Made by a program: the position numbers and the translations under genes. From Myxococcales bacterium (GTDB taxonomy: Bacteria; Myxococcota; Myxococcia; Myxococcales; Myxococcaceae), in contig JACPVI010000053.1 in the NCBI GenBank assembly GCA_016191815.1, positions 62,001-126,000 of the forward strand: a stretch of 64,000 nucleotides of DNA, given 5' to 3'. The notes beneath the pieces were generated by a model. It did no database searches. It saw only the letters and a list, made by a program, of their open reading frames with translations, and was not told the origin of the DNA. Every line of letters begins with the position of its first letter. Position 1 is the stretch's first letter. Positions 33,052 through 41,336 of the stretch are shown here, one piece after another.

Positions 33052-34059
33052 TCAGCGTTCGACCTTCAGGGGGCGGCGCTCGGCCAGCGAGCGGCTCGCC
33101 GCCCGGGCGAGGAGCACCGGCGCCCGCCCGTCCGCCGCGCCCACCGACGGGGCGATTCCCTTGCTCACGCAGTCCACGAAGTGGCGCAGCTCGTTCACGT
33201 ACGCCTGTTCGAAGCGCTCGATGAACCAGAACAGGGGGCCGTCGGACCGATAACCCCCCACCCCGCCCACGGTCACGGTGCTGGGGGGAAGGTTGCCGAC
33301 TTGGACCACCCCGTCCGAGCCGAAGACCTCCACCCGCACGTCGTAGCCGTAGACCGCGCGGCGGCTGTTGTCGATGGAGCCCAGAGCTCCCGAGCCGTAC
33401 CTCAGGCTGACCACCGCGGTGTCGATGTCGCCGACCTCGCGAATGGCAGGGTCCACCAGGTTCCCGCTGAAGGCAAACAACTCCTCCACCTCGTCGCCCA
33501 TCATCCAGCGGGCCACGTCGAAGTCGTGGATGGTCATGTCCGCGAAGAGCCCGCCCGAGACCTTCACGTAGTCGATCGGCGGCGGCTTGGGATCGCGGCT
33601 GGTGATCCGGAGCAGCTGGGGCTCGCCGACCTTCCCTGCCTGCACCAGCTCCCTCGCCTTCTGGAACGAGGGATCGAACCGCCGGTTGAAGCCAACCTGA
33701 AAGAGGACTCCGGCCCGCTTCACCTCGGCGATCGCGGCGTCGATCTTCTCCAGATCGAGATCGATCGGCTTCTCGCAGAAGACGTGCTTGCCCGACCTGG
33801 CCGCCTCTGCGATCAGGCGGGCGTGGGTGTCGGTGGACGAGGCGATCACCACTGCGTCGACCGAGTGGTCGGCGAGCACCTCCTCGATGCGGTCGGTGGC
33901 CTTCTGCGCCCGGACCCTCGCCGCGCAGGCCTCGGCGGCAGAGCGCATCACGTCAGCCACCGCCACCACCTCCGCGCCGGGGACGCGGAACGAAGCGTTC
34001 TCCGCGTGGACCCGGCCGATCCGCCCGGCGCCGATCACCGCGAGCCTCACGTTTCCCAT
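33052..34059 (-). CDS. iolG: Inositol 2-dehydrogenase-type oxidoreductase (Gfo/Idh/MocA)
   Basis: A 335-residue NAD(P)-dependent dehydrogenase. N-terminal Rossmann fold VIGAGRIGRVHAEN, conserved EKP (GKHVFCEKPIDL) and C-terminal GGLFADMTIHDFDVARWMMG with the catalytic Asp/His. With iolB upstream and iolC divergent, the likely reaction is myo-inositol to 2-keto-myo-inositol, the first step of inositol catabolism. GGAGGG precedes the ATG at 34059 by 5 bases. It lies 77 bases after iolB and abuts cobB. Substrate specificity within this large family cannot be proven from sequence; the iol context makes the call probable. Confidence 0.88.
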   Translation of the reverse strand: MGNVRLAVIGAGRIGRVHAENASFRVPGAEVVAVADVMRSAAEACAARVRAQKATDRIEEVLADHSVDAVVIASSTDTHARLIAEAARSGKHVFCEKPIDLDLEKIDAAIAEVKRAGVLFQVGFNRRFDPSFQKARELVQAGKVGEPQLLRITSRDPKPPPIDYVKVSGGLFADMTIHDFDVARWMMGDEVEELFAFSGNLVDPAIREVGDIDTAVVSLRYGSGALGSIDNSRRAVYGYDVRVEVFGSDGVVQVGNLPPSTVTVGGVGGYRSDGPLFWFIERFEQAYVNELRHFVDCVSKGIAPSVGAADGRAPVLLARAASRSLAERRPLKVER

Positions 34060-34136
34060 CGGAACCCTCCGGGCGGCGAAGATTAGGGGCAGAGGGCCGG
34101 CTCCGCCAGGGGCGCGTAGGGCTAGCCAGCGGAGCA

Positions 34137-34958
34137 CTAGCGCTCGGGCCGCTTCCAGCTCGCGCGGACGAAGGCCAGCTCGGGGTCGTCGCTGGCGGCC
34201 ATCGAGCGCCCGGAGCCGGCCAGCACGTTGAGGTAGTAGACGTTGAACCCGGGAGCGGCGACCACCGGGTGGTAGCCCTCGCGGACCAACACCAGATCTC
34301 CATCGCGCACCACCACCGCCTCGTCGATGCGGAGGTCCGGCGTGTAGATGCGCTGGAGGCCCCACCCTCCCGGCCGGTCGACGCGGAAGTAGTAGATCTC
34401 CTCGAGGTCGTGCTCGTGGGGAGGGCGGTGCTCGTCGTGCTTGTGCGGCGGGTAGCTCGACCAGTTGCCCGAGGGGGTGAAGACCTCGACCACCATCAGC
34501 CGCTCCGCCGGCCTCTCCGGAGGGAGGACGTGGTGGATGGTGCGGCTGGCGTTGCCGTCGCCCCGCTCTTCGATCGCCACCTCGGCGGGGCGAATGTGCC
34601 TGGCCGGGTGCCGCGCGGAAGTCGGGGCGGAGGCCTCCGCCAGCTCCAGCTCGCCGAGCGCGGTGAGCGCGTAGCGAGTCCCCGGCGGCAAGTAGAGGGC
34701 GTGGCAACGCCCGCCGAACACTTCGGCGCGCTCGCCCACCTCGCCGAAGTCGCCCTCGCTGCTTTCCACCGAGGCGCGGCCGCCGAGGAAGACGAGGCAC
34801 CTCTCCGCCGAACCGGTGTCCCTCTCGCGCCGCTCACCCGGGCCCAACCGCAGCACCTCGAACGAGATGAGCTCCCAGCCGGCACGGGCCGGGTCCACCG
34901 AAACCAGCGTGCCCGAGCTGTCGGGAGGCAAGCGGTTGGGGCGGTGAAGGAGATTCAT
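34137..34958 (-). CDS. iolB: 5-deoxy-glucuronate isomerase
   Basis: A 273-residue cupin enzyme that converts 5-deoxy-D-glucuronate to 2-deoxy-5-keto-D-gluconate in inositol catabolism. Metal-binding cupin motifs are visible: SSYPPHKHDEHRPPHEHDLE with its His/Glu ligands, EEIYYFRVDRPGGWGLQRIY, and EGYHPVVAAPGFNVYYLNVL, which is typical of IolB. The length matches the family. The ATG at 34958 is preceded by GAAGGAGA. First gene of the minus-strand iolB-iolG-cobB run. Confidence 0.93.
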   Translation of the reverse strand: MNLLHRPNRLPPDSSGTLVSVDPARAGWELISFEVLRLGPGERRERDTGSAERCLVFLGGRASVESSEGDFGEVGERAEVFGGRCHALYLPPGTRYALTALGELELAEASAPTSARHPARHIRPAEVAIEERGDGNASRTIHHVLPPERPAERLMVVEVFTPSGNWSSYPPHKHDEHRPPHEHDLEEIYYFRVDRPGGWGLQRIYTPDLRIDEAVVVRDGDLVLVREGYHPVVAAPGFNVYYLNVLAGSGRSMAASDDPELAFVRASWKRPER

Positions 34959-35111
34959 CGCGGGCAGAGTAGTCCAGCCTCGGCCGCCCTGCGCGCGTGA
35001 GTGCAGAGCTCCGTCTACCATCCTGGGAAGGGCAAGGGTGAGGGCGCACCAAAGCCCGAGCCTGATCATCGGCGGTTGACGCGGGCCGCCCGGAGTGAGT
35101 GGATATCGGCC
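34959..35111. promoter_or_regulatory. Divergent control region of the iol genes
   Basis: This 153-base stretch lies between the divergent starts of iolB and iolC and should contain both promoters. I recognise no clear IolR-type operator and no regulator gene nearby. Confidence 0.45.
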
Positions 35112-36059
35112 GTGGCCGCCACTTCCTTGGACGTCATCTGCGTCGGCCGAGCCGCCGTCGATCTCTACGCCGAGCAGGTCGGGGTTCCGCTGGAGGACGT
35201 TTCCTCCTTCGCCAAGTACCTCGGAGGCTCTCCCGCCAACGTCGCGGTGGGAGCCCGAAAGCTGGGCCTCTCCACCGCCATGCTCACCCGAGTGGGCGCC
35301 GACCCGATGGGCGCCTTCGTGCGCAAGGCGCTCGCCGGCTACGGGGTGGACGTGTCGCACGTGACGGACGCCGGAGGCTTCCTCACCGGGCTGGTCATCC
35401 TCGGCATCGAGCCGCCGGATCGCTTTCCCATCCTCTTCTACCGGGAGCGCTGCGCCGACATCCAACTCCACGAGGGCGATGTCGAACCGCGGTGGGTTGC
35501 CTCTGCGCGGGCGACGGTGCTCTCCGGCACTCACCTCTCGCAGCCACAGAGCCGGGGAGCCCTCCACAAAGCCACCGAGGCCGCCTCCGGGGCGGGGCGG
35601 AAGGTGGCGCTGGACATCGACTGGCGGCCGTTCCTCTGGCCGGATGGCGGCAGAGCGGCGCGCGGCGTTTATCTCGAGGCGGCGTCGCGCTGCGATCTGG
35701 TGGTCGGCACCGAGGAGGAAGCCGAAGCCGCCGGGGGCGTCGCCGCCCTGCGCGAGGCCTGCCCGGGCCTTTTGGTGGTGAAGCGGGGCGGACGCGGCTG
35801 TTCGGTGTTTCCGAGGGGCGCTCCGCCCTTGGACGTCCCTGGATTCAAGGTGGAGGTGCTGAACGTCCTCGGAGCCGGTGACGCCTTCCTCTCGGGTTTC
35901 TTGCGCGGGTGGCTGAGCGGCTGGGAGCCTGCCCGGTGCGCGCGCCTCGCCAACGCCGTCGGAGCGATCGTGGTGACCCGGCACGGCTGCGCCCCGGCAA
36001 TGCCGACCTTCGAGGAGGTCGAGCAGTTCCTGGCCGACCGCGGCGAGGCGATCCCATGA
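35112..36059 (+). CDS. iolC: 5-dehydro-2-deoxygluconokinase (PfkB family)
   Basis: A 315-residue sugar kinase that phosphorylates 2-deoxy-5-keto-gluconate. PfkB signatures are an N-terminal YLGGSPANVAVGARKLGL with the substrate Gly-Gly, and NVLGAGDAFLSGFLRGWL with the catalytic Asp. DIDWRPFLWP is typical of IolC. I place the start at GTG 35112, giving the canonical SLDVICVGRAAVDLY opening; a longer frame exists upstream but is Lys/Pro-rich. The stop overlaps the start of the next gene (ATGA), a DUF2090 protein. In many Gram-negatives these two are one fused protein, which supports the functional call. Confidence 0.92.
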   Translation: MAATSLDVICVGRAAVDLYAEQVGVPLEDVSSFAKYLGGSPANVAVGARKLGLSTAMLTRVGADPMGAFVRKALAGYGVDVSHVTDAGGFLTGLVILGIEPPDRFPILFYRERCADIQLHEGDVEPRWVASARATVLSGTHLSQPQSRGALHKATEAASGAGRKVALDIDWRPFLWPDGGRAARGVYLEAASRCDLVVGTEEEAEAAGGVAALREACPGLLVVKRGGRGCSVFPRGAPPLDVPGFKVEVLNVLGAGDAFLSGFLRGWLSGWEPARCARLANAVGAIVVTRHGCAPAMPTFEEVEQFLADRGEAIP

Positions 36060-36970
36060 GCAGCAAGGCGCACCGAGCGTCGTCCCGGCCGAAGGCGTCT
36101 CCCCGACGGCGCCCTGCCGCCACAGAGCTGCCCGCCTACTTGCTCGCCGCCGATCATCGGGTGCAGCTCGTGGAGCAAGCCCGGAAGCTCCGCAAGGACG
36201 AGACCGCCTGCCGCGAGTTCAAGTACCTGCTCGTGGAGGCCTTCCTCTCGGCCCGGGAAAAGTCGCTCTCGGTCCGGCAGAAGGGAGGGCTGATCCTCGA
36301 CCCGGAGCTGGGCCCCGAGGCAATCCGGCTTGCGCGCTCCGAGGGGGTGCCCTTCGGGCTTCCTGCCGAACGCTCGGGATCTTTCCCGCTCGAGCTGTAC
36401 TCCAACTTCGAGGAGCTGGCGCGATACGTGCGGCCGGCCTTCATCAAATGCCTCTTGAGGGCGCGGCAGGACGATCCCCCCGGGCTCTTCCTCGCTCAGT
36501 CCGCGACGGTGGCGCGCCTCTCGGCGGCCTGCCAAAGGGCGCGTCTGCCGCTGGTGCTGGAGTTGATCCTCCATAGGCGCCAGGCGGAGCCGGAGGCCAC
36601 CTTCGATCGGGCGGTGCGGGCGCCGCTCACCGCCTGGACGATGAGGCTGCTCTGTGCGCTCGGCGCTCGCCCTGCGGTTTGGAAGCTCGAGGGCATGGAG
36701 AGCGCCGAGGCCATCGCCGAGGTCGCTTCCGCCTGCTCGCCGGGCGTGCGCATGGTGGTGCTGGGGAAGAGCGCCCAGCCCGAGACGCTGTCCAAGTGGT
36801 TCCGCGCCGCGCGCACCGCGAGCGTCTGCACGGGGTTCGCGGTGGGCCGCTCCATCTTCTGGGAGCCGTTCCTGGGGCACCTCCGCGGCGCCCCAGCCGA
36901 GGAGACCACCGCCGCGATTCGGGACCGGTACCTCGACGTGGTCCGCCGATGGGAGGCCGCCGCTCCGTGA
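36056..36970 (+). CDS. DUF2090 protein, probable keto-deoxygluconate-phosphate aldolase
   Basis: A 304-residue protein equal to the C-terminal DUF2090 half of bifunctional IolC proteins, which is annotated as 5-dehydro-2-deoxyphosphogluconate aldolase. Signatures are LLAADHRVQLVEQA, RPAFIKCLLRARQDD, PAVWKLEGMES, VRMVVLGKSAQPETL and CTGFAVGRSIFWEPFLG. It has a TIM-barrel-type layout with a probable Schiff-base lysine in IKC. The first 25 residues are a basic Ser/Pro extension. The start codon overlaps the iolC stop (ATGA), so translation is coupled. The canonical aldolase gene iolJ is not in the window, so this could supply the step. Confidence 0.88.
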   Translation: MSSKAHRASSRPKASPRRRPAATELPAYLLAADHRVQLVEQARKLRKDETACREFKYLLVEAFLSAREKSLSVRQKGGLILDPELGPEAIRLARSEGVPFGLPAERSGSFPLELYSNFEELARYVRPAFIKCLLRARQDDPPGLFLAQSATVARLSAACQRARLPLVLELILHRRQAEPEATFDRAVRAPLTAWTMRLLCALGARPAVWKLEGMESAEAIAEVASACSPGVRMVVLGKSAQPETLSKWFRAARTASVCTGFAVGRSIFWEPFLGHLRGAPAEETTAAIRDRYLDVVRRWEAAAP

Positions 36971-37500
36971 GCGCGCCGACCGAGTGGCGCTACGGCCTTT
37001 CGACGACCTATCGAGGTATCTACCTTTTGAGGTACCTGCTCTTTTCGAGCGGGTTGGCGGTGGGCTTCGCGTTGCTGGAGCGGCAGGTGCTCGGCTCTCG
37101 GCCCCCGCTGGGAGGCCTCGCCGTAGGGCTGCTGGCGGGGCTGGTCCTCTTCCGAGGACAGCTCCGGCCGCTGCGCTGGCCCAGGGTGTTGCTGAGCCGC
37201 GAGACGCTCTACGTGGTCCACCGGAGGCAGACGGTGGCGCTGCCCTGGCCGGCGCTGCGCGAGGTCGCCCAGGTTGGGGAGCTGGTCGCGATCCGCCTGG
37301 CCCAGCCCATCGCGGCGCCATCGGGCGAGCCCGCGGAGGAGATCCGGCTGGAGGCGAGGAAGCTCGGAGCGGCCCCCGATCGGCTCGCGACCGCGCTCGA
37401 GAGACTGAGGACGGACTCGGCGGCTCGCGGCGGGCTGCCGGAGGACGTGGCGGTGCGAGCGGTTCTGTCCGGCGAAAGAGGTCCCGTCTCCCGCTACTGA
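36967..37500 (+). CDS. Membrane protein with PH-like domain
   Basis: About 177 residues from a GTG that overlaps the preceding stop (GTGA). Two membrane helices (LLRYLLFSSGLAVGFALL and GGLAVGLLAGLVLF) are followed by a bacterial PH-like stretch, WPRVLLSRETLYVVHRRQTV then LPWPALREVAQ. It is translationally coupled to the inositol genes, but no transport or enzymatic role can be deduced. It could be a passenger gene. An in-frame ATG at 36949 is an alternative start. Confidence 0.7.
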   Translation: MSAPTEWRYGLSTTYRGIYLLRYLLFSSGLAVGFALLERQVLGSRPPLGGLAVGLLAGLVLFRGQLRPLRWPRVLLSRETLYVVHRRQTVALPWPALREVAQVGELVAIRLAQPIAAPSGEPAEEIRLEARKLGAAPDRLATALERLRTDSAARGGLPEDVAVRAVLSGERGPVSRY

Positions 37501-37571
37501 ATACCCCTCCCACGGGCAGGCACGAATCGTCGCAATGCCTACCAGGCTATTTCGCTGACCCCGCCGCTGCA

Positions 37572-37625
37572 CGTCGCCGTCGCCGTCGCCGACCACGTCG
37601 CCGACCACGTCTACGTCAACGACAT
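37572..37625. repeat. Hexamer-phased CG-rich tandem array
   Basis: About nine consecutive 6-base units, all beginning CG: CGTCGC three times, CGACCA, CGTCGC, CGACCA, CGTCTA, CGTCAA and CGACAT. It lies in a gap of 174 bases between convergent genes. No ORF with coding character covers it. Confidence 0.6.
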
Positions 37626-37674
37626 CCCGCGCAAATTGGCGCTGGGGGCGACTTCGTTCAAGGGGCCGATGCGG

Positions 37675-38364
37675 TCAGCCCCGCCGCGCCATCCGCGAGC
37701 GCACCTCGGCCTCGAGCCGCAGGAGGACCTCTTCGATCGACGCCTCGCTCGAGTCGATCCGGATGGCGTCGTCCGCCGCCCTGAGCGGCGCCAACTCGCG
37801 CGACGAGTCATCGCGGTCCCGGCGGTTCTGGTCCGCCAGCACTTCCTCGAACGACGCCTCCACGCCCTTCTCCCCTAGCTCCGCGTGGCGCCTCCGCGCC
37901 CGCACCTCGGGACTCGCGTCGAGGAAGAACTTCGCCTCCGCGTCCGGGAAGACCACCGTGCCGATGTCCCGGCCCTCCAGCACCGCCCCTTGCTCCGCCG
38001 CCAGCGCCAGGCGGCGCTGCAGGCCCAGAAGCCCCTGCCTCACCACCGGCCGCGCCGACACCTTCGAAGCCCCCATCGACACTTCCGGCGCCCGGATGGC
38101 GGCGGTCACGTCGTTTCCGCCCAGGTACACCCGGCTCTCACCGCCCACCGCGGCGAACGAGATCTGGATCCCGGCCACTAGCTCGCCCAGCCGGGCGTCG
38201 TCGTCGAGCGGCACTCCCCGGCGGCTCGCCTCCAGCGCCACGCACCTGTAGATCGCCCCGGTGTCCACCAGGGCGAAGCCCAGCCGCTTGGCGAGCTTTT
38301 TCGCGACCGTGGACTTGCCCGCGCCGGCGGGCCCGTCGATGGCCACGATGAACGTCCGGCTCAC
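37675..38364 (-). CDS. cmk: Cytidylate kinase
   Basis: A 229-residue nucleoside monophosphate kinase that phosphorylates CMP and dCMP. P-loop IDGPAGAGKSTVAKKLA (about 9-25), the substrate motif LVDTGAIYRCVALEA, GRDIGTVVFPDAEAKFFLDA and RRDRDDSSRELAPLRAADD, all diagnostic of Cmk. It is the last gene of accA-hisC-cmk; its ATG overlaps the hisC stop by 4 bases. In many bacteria cmk follows aroA or hisC-like genes, so this layout is ordinary. Confidence 0.96.
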   Translation of the reverse strand: MSRTFIVAIDGPAGAGKSTVAKKLAKRLGFALVDTGAIYRCVALEASRRGVPLDDDARLGELVAGIQISFAAVGGESRVYLGGNDVTAAIRAPEVSMGASKVSARPVVRQGLLGLQRRLALAAEQGAVLEGRDIGTVVFPDAEAKFFLDASPEVRARRRHAELGEKGVEASFEEVLADQNRRDRDDSSRELAPLRAADDAIRIDSSEASIEEVLLRLEAEVRSRMARRG

Positions 38365-39452
38365 CGGAGGATCTCCGCCAGCTCCCTCACCAGCCGCTCG
38401 TTGTGCGCCCGCAGCCCCACCGTGATCCGCAGCGCATTCGGGTACCCGTAATTGGGGATCGGCCGGGTGATGATCCCCTTGCGGAGCAACTGCTCGTAGA
38501 CCGGCGCCGCGGGGCGCCCGAGGTCGGCGAACACGAAGTTGGCGTGGCTGCGGGGCACCTCGATGCCGAGCTTCGACAGCTCCGCCGTGAGGTACTTGAG
38601 CCCGTGCCGGGTGGTCTCGCGGGTGGTCCGCACGTGCTCCACGTCGTCCAGCGCGGCCGTCCCCGCCGCCTGCGCCAGCGAAGAGAGGTTGAACGGCATC
38701 CGCGTCCGGTGGAGATAGGAGGCGAGCCGGGCCTGCATCACCCCATAGCCCAGCCGGATCCCGGCCAGCCCGTAGATCTTGCTGTAGGTGCGGATCACCA
38801 CCAGGTTCGGTATCCGCCGGAAGTAGTCGAGGCCGTTGGGGTACTCCGGCCAGTCCACGTATTCGAAGTAGGCCTCGTCCAGCGCGATGATCGTCTCCTT
38901 GGGGACGCGCTCGAAGAAGGCCTCCAGCTCCGCCCGGCTCACCGCGGTGCCGGTGGGGTTGTCCGGGTTGGCGATGAAGATGATGCGCGTTTGGGGTTTG
39001 ATCGCGGCGGCGATCGCCTCGAGGTCGTATCGGTAGTCGCGCCGCCGGGGGACCTCCACGATGCGGCGCCCGTGAGACTGCAGCGCCACCTTGTACATGA
39101 GGAACGAGCCCGCGCCGATGATCGCGTCGTCCTCCGGGGTGGTGAAGGTGCGGATCAACAGCTCGATGATCTCGTTCGAGCCGTTGCCCACGAAGACCTC
39201 GCTTGGCTCCACACCCAAGAAGGCGGCCAGCCTGCGGATGAGCAGGTAGGACGAGCCGTCAGGGTAGAGGTGCACCTTCCGGGCGGCCTGCTCGATCGCC
39301 TCGATCGCCAGCGGAGAGGGGCCCAGGGGGTTCTCGTTGGAGGCGAGCTTGATGACATTGGTGATCCCGTACTCCCGTTCGGTCTCTTCGATCGGCTTTC
39401 CAGGCGTGTAGGGCTGCAGGGTCTCGATGTGGTGGGCGACGAGCGGGTGCAT
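38361..39452 (-). CDS. hisC: Histidinol-phosphate aminotransferase
   Basis: A 363-residue fold-type-I PLP transaminase that makes histidinol phosphate in histidine synthesis. Conserved elements are KLASNENPLGPSP, DGSSYLLIRRLAAFLGV, FIANPDNPTGTAVS, LDEAYFEYV and the PLP-lysine segment IRTYSKIYGLAGIRLGYG. No other his genes are nearby. In this position, between accA and cmk, members can also act on aromatic amino acids. It overlaps cmk by 4 bases and starts 3 bases after accA ends. Confidence 0.95.
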   Translation of the reverse strand: MHPLVAHHIETLQPYTPGKPIEETEREYGITNVIKLASNENPLGPSPLAIEAIEQAARKVHLYPDGSSYLLIRRLAAFLGVEPSEVFVGNGSNEIIELLIRTFTTPEDDAIIGAGSFLMYKVALQSHGRRIVEVPRRRDYRYDLEAIAAAIKPQTRIIFIANPDNPTGTAVSRAELEAFFERVPKETIIALDEAYFEYVDWPEYPNGLDYFRRIPNLVVIRTYSKIYGLAGIRLGYGVMQARLASYLHRTRMPFNLSSLAQAAGTAALDDVEHVRTTRETTRHGLKYLTAELSKLGIEVPRSHANFVFADLGRPAAPVYEQLLRKGIITRPIPNYGYPNALRITVGLRAHNERLVRELAEILR

Positions 39453-39455
39453 GCA

Positions 39456-40421
39456 TCACCTCCCAGCGAACGAGCCGAGCGCGCGGAACCTGAGGTAGCG
39501 GTGCTGCACCAGCTGCTCCGGTGACATCGCCCGAAGCTCGGAGAGGTGCCGCTTGAGTGCCTTGCCGAGGTGGGCCGTGGCCCGGGCGGGGTCGCGGTGC
39601 GCCCCACCCGGCGGCTCGGGCACCAGCTCGTCGATGATCTTTATCCCCAGGAGGTCCTTGGCGGTCAGCTTCAAAGACTCCGCCGCCCTCTCCGCCCGGG
39701 TCGGGTCGCGGTAGAGGATCGAGGAGCAAGCCTCGGGGCTGATCACCGAGTAGATGCTGTTCTCCAACATGAGAATGCGGTTGCCCACGCCGATGGCGAG
39801 CGCGCCGCCCGAGCCTCCCTCGCCGATGACCGTGGAGATGATCGGCACCTTGAGCCGGCACATCACCTCGAGGTTGACGGCGATCGCCTCGGCCTGGCCC
39901 CGCTCCTCGGCGCCGATCCCCGGGTAGGCGCCCGGGGTGTCCACGAAAGTGAGGATCGGCTTCCCGAACCGCTCGGCGAGCTCCATCAAGCGGCGCGCCT
40001 TGCGGTAGCCCTCCGGCCTGGGCATCCCGAAGTTGCGGAGCATGTTCTCCTTGGTGCCGCGCCCCTTCTGGTGGCCAATCACCATCACCGGCAAGCCCTC
40101 GAAGCGCGCGAAGCCTCCCACGATGGAGGCGTCCTCGGCGAAGTGGCGGTCGCCTGCCAGCTCGAAGAAGTCGGTGAAGAGGTGCCCCAGGTAGTCCAGG
40201 AAGTAAGGACGGCTCGGGTGGCGGGAGAGCTGGACCACTTGCCAGCGCGTCAGCTCGCTGAAGATCTCCTGCTGGAGCCTGGCCGCCTTCTTCTCGAGCT
40301 TGGAGATCTCCGCGCCGAAGTCCATCGCCCCGGTGTGGGACAAGGTTTTCAGCTCTTCGATCTTCTTCTCGAGTTCGAGCAGCGGCCGCTCGAAATCGAG
40401 CGCGTAGGACATGCCCGCCAT
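39456..40421 (-). CDS. accA: Acetyl-CoA carboxylase carboxyltransferase subunit alpha
   Basis: A 321-residue subunit of the AccAD complex that transfers CO2 from biotin to acetyl-CoA, the first committed step of fatty-acid synthesis. Typical segments are LDFERPLLELEKKIEEL, RHPSRPYFLDYL, FADTPGAYPG-like FVDTPGAYPGIGAEERGQAE, VIGEGGSGGALAIGVGNRI and VISPEACSSILYRD. The alternative start MSYALDF (40412) is equally possible. First gene of the accA-hisC-cmk operon; accD is not in the window. Confidence 0.96.
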   Translation of the reverse strand: MAGMSYALDFERPLLELEKKIEELKTLSHTGAMDFGAEISKLEKKAARLQQEIFSELTRWQVVQLSRHPSRPYFLDYLGHLFTDFFELAGDRHFAEDASIVGGFARFEGLPVMVIGHQKGRGTKENMLRNFGMPRPEGYRKARRLMELAERFGKPILTFVDTPGAYPGIGAEERGQAEAIAVNLEVMCRLKVPIISTVIGEGGSGGALAIGVGNRILMLENSIYSVISPEACSSILYRDPTRAERAAESLKLTAKDLLGIKIIDELVPEPPGGAHRDPARATAHLGKALKRHLSELRAMSPEQLVQHRYLRFRALGSFAGR

Positions 40422-40510
40422 GCGCGGCGCTCACTAGCACCCGCGACCGGGCGATTCAACGCGCAACCCGTTGCGCACTGCGTAGAATGGCTCGTTGCGG
40501 AACAGCTCTC

Positions 40511-41218
40511 ATGCGCACTGCCGGGCTCCTCACCATCGCTTTGCTCGCGGCTCATCCCTCGCTCGCCGAGTCGGCGATGGACCTGAACACAAGGGGCTTC
40601 CGGCTCTACCAGCAGGGCCGATACCCCGAGGCGCTGGAGCTGTTCCGGCAGGCCTTCCTCGCCGACGAGCGGCACGCGCTCGCGCACTACAACTACGCGG
40701 CGACGCTGGGAGTGCTCCGCAAGCGCGGGGAGGTGTGCGAGCACTCGGCCTTCAAGTCAGATATCCTCGCCCACCTCGAGGCGGCGGTGGCGCTGGATCC
40801 GCGTCGGCGGGCGCGGATGCAGAGGGACCCGGACTTCGATCCGGTGCGGGACACGATCCGGTACCAGCGGCTGCTCGGCCGGGACCCCTCCCGGGCGCGT
40901 GACGGGGCGATCCTGATCGAGCAGGTATCGTGGTTCGCGCCGCCCCAGGGAGCGTTCGGTTCGATGCTCCAGCTCGACTTCCAGGCAGTGGGGCGAGTGG
41001 TGGGGTGGCGGATGGTGATGGGCCCGGAAGACGCCGCTCCGACGAAGGTGGATCTCAAGGGACGCTACACGGTCCGCGGATCCGCGGTGGCGCTGGTGCT
41101 CGACAAGCCCCTCGAGGGGAAGAAGAGCTTCGAGGGCGTGCTCGGGCCCAATGGGACGCTGTCGTTTCCGGAGCCCATCGGGGACCTGACCGACCTGCCA
41201 TCGGAGTGCGATGCCTAG
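40511..41218 (+). CDS. Exported TPR-repeat protein
   Basis: About 235 residues. The ATG at 40511 gives a signal peptide (MRTAGLLTIALLAAHPSLA); an upstream ATG at 40487 would add 8 residues. A TPR pair follows (RGFRLYQQGRYPEALELFRQAF and HYNYAATLGVLRKRGE), then an unassigned beta-rich domain with MQRDPDFDPVRDTIRYQRLL, a short motif often found after TPRs in exported proteins. TAGAAT at 40483-40488 could be a -10 element. Function unknown, probably periplasmic and scaffolding. Confidence 0.78.
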   Translation: MRTAGLLTIALLAAHPSLAESAMDLNTRGFRLYQQGRYPEALELFRQAFLADERHALAHYNYAATLGVLRKRGEVCEHSAFKSDILAHLEAAVALDPRRRARMQRDPDFDPVRDTIRYQRLLGRDPSRARDGAILIEQVSWFAPPQGAFGSMLQLDFQAVGRVVGWRMVMGPEDAAPTKVDLKGRYTVRGSAVALVLDKPLEGKKSFEGVLGPNGTLSFPEPIGDLTDLPSECDA

Positions 41219-41275
41219 GACTCAGTCATTCGCGACTGACGCCATGGCCGGACGACGGCACCTCGCAGCGCCGCG

Positions 41276-41330
41276 CCCCTCACCCCGACCCTCTCCCAGA
41301 GTCAGAGAGAATCCCCTCTCGCGCGGGTGG
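41276..41330. repeat. Short interspersed repeat (GGGAGAGGGTC type), copy 2
   Basis: Read on the minus strand, it contains GGGAGAGGGTCGGGGTGAGGGG, the same core as 32251-32273 but in the opposite orientation. It lies in the gap between two convergent genes, as the first copy does. Confidence 0.5.
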
Positions 41331-41336
41331 GGCGAA

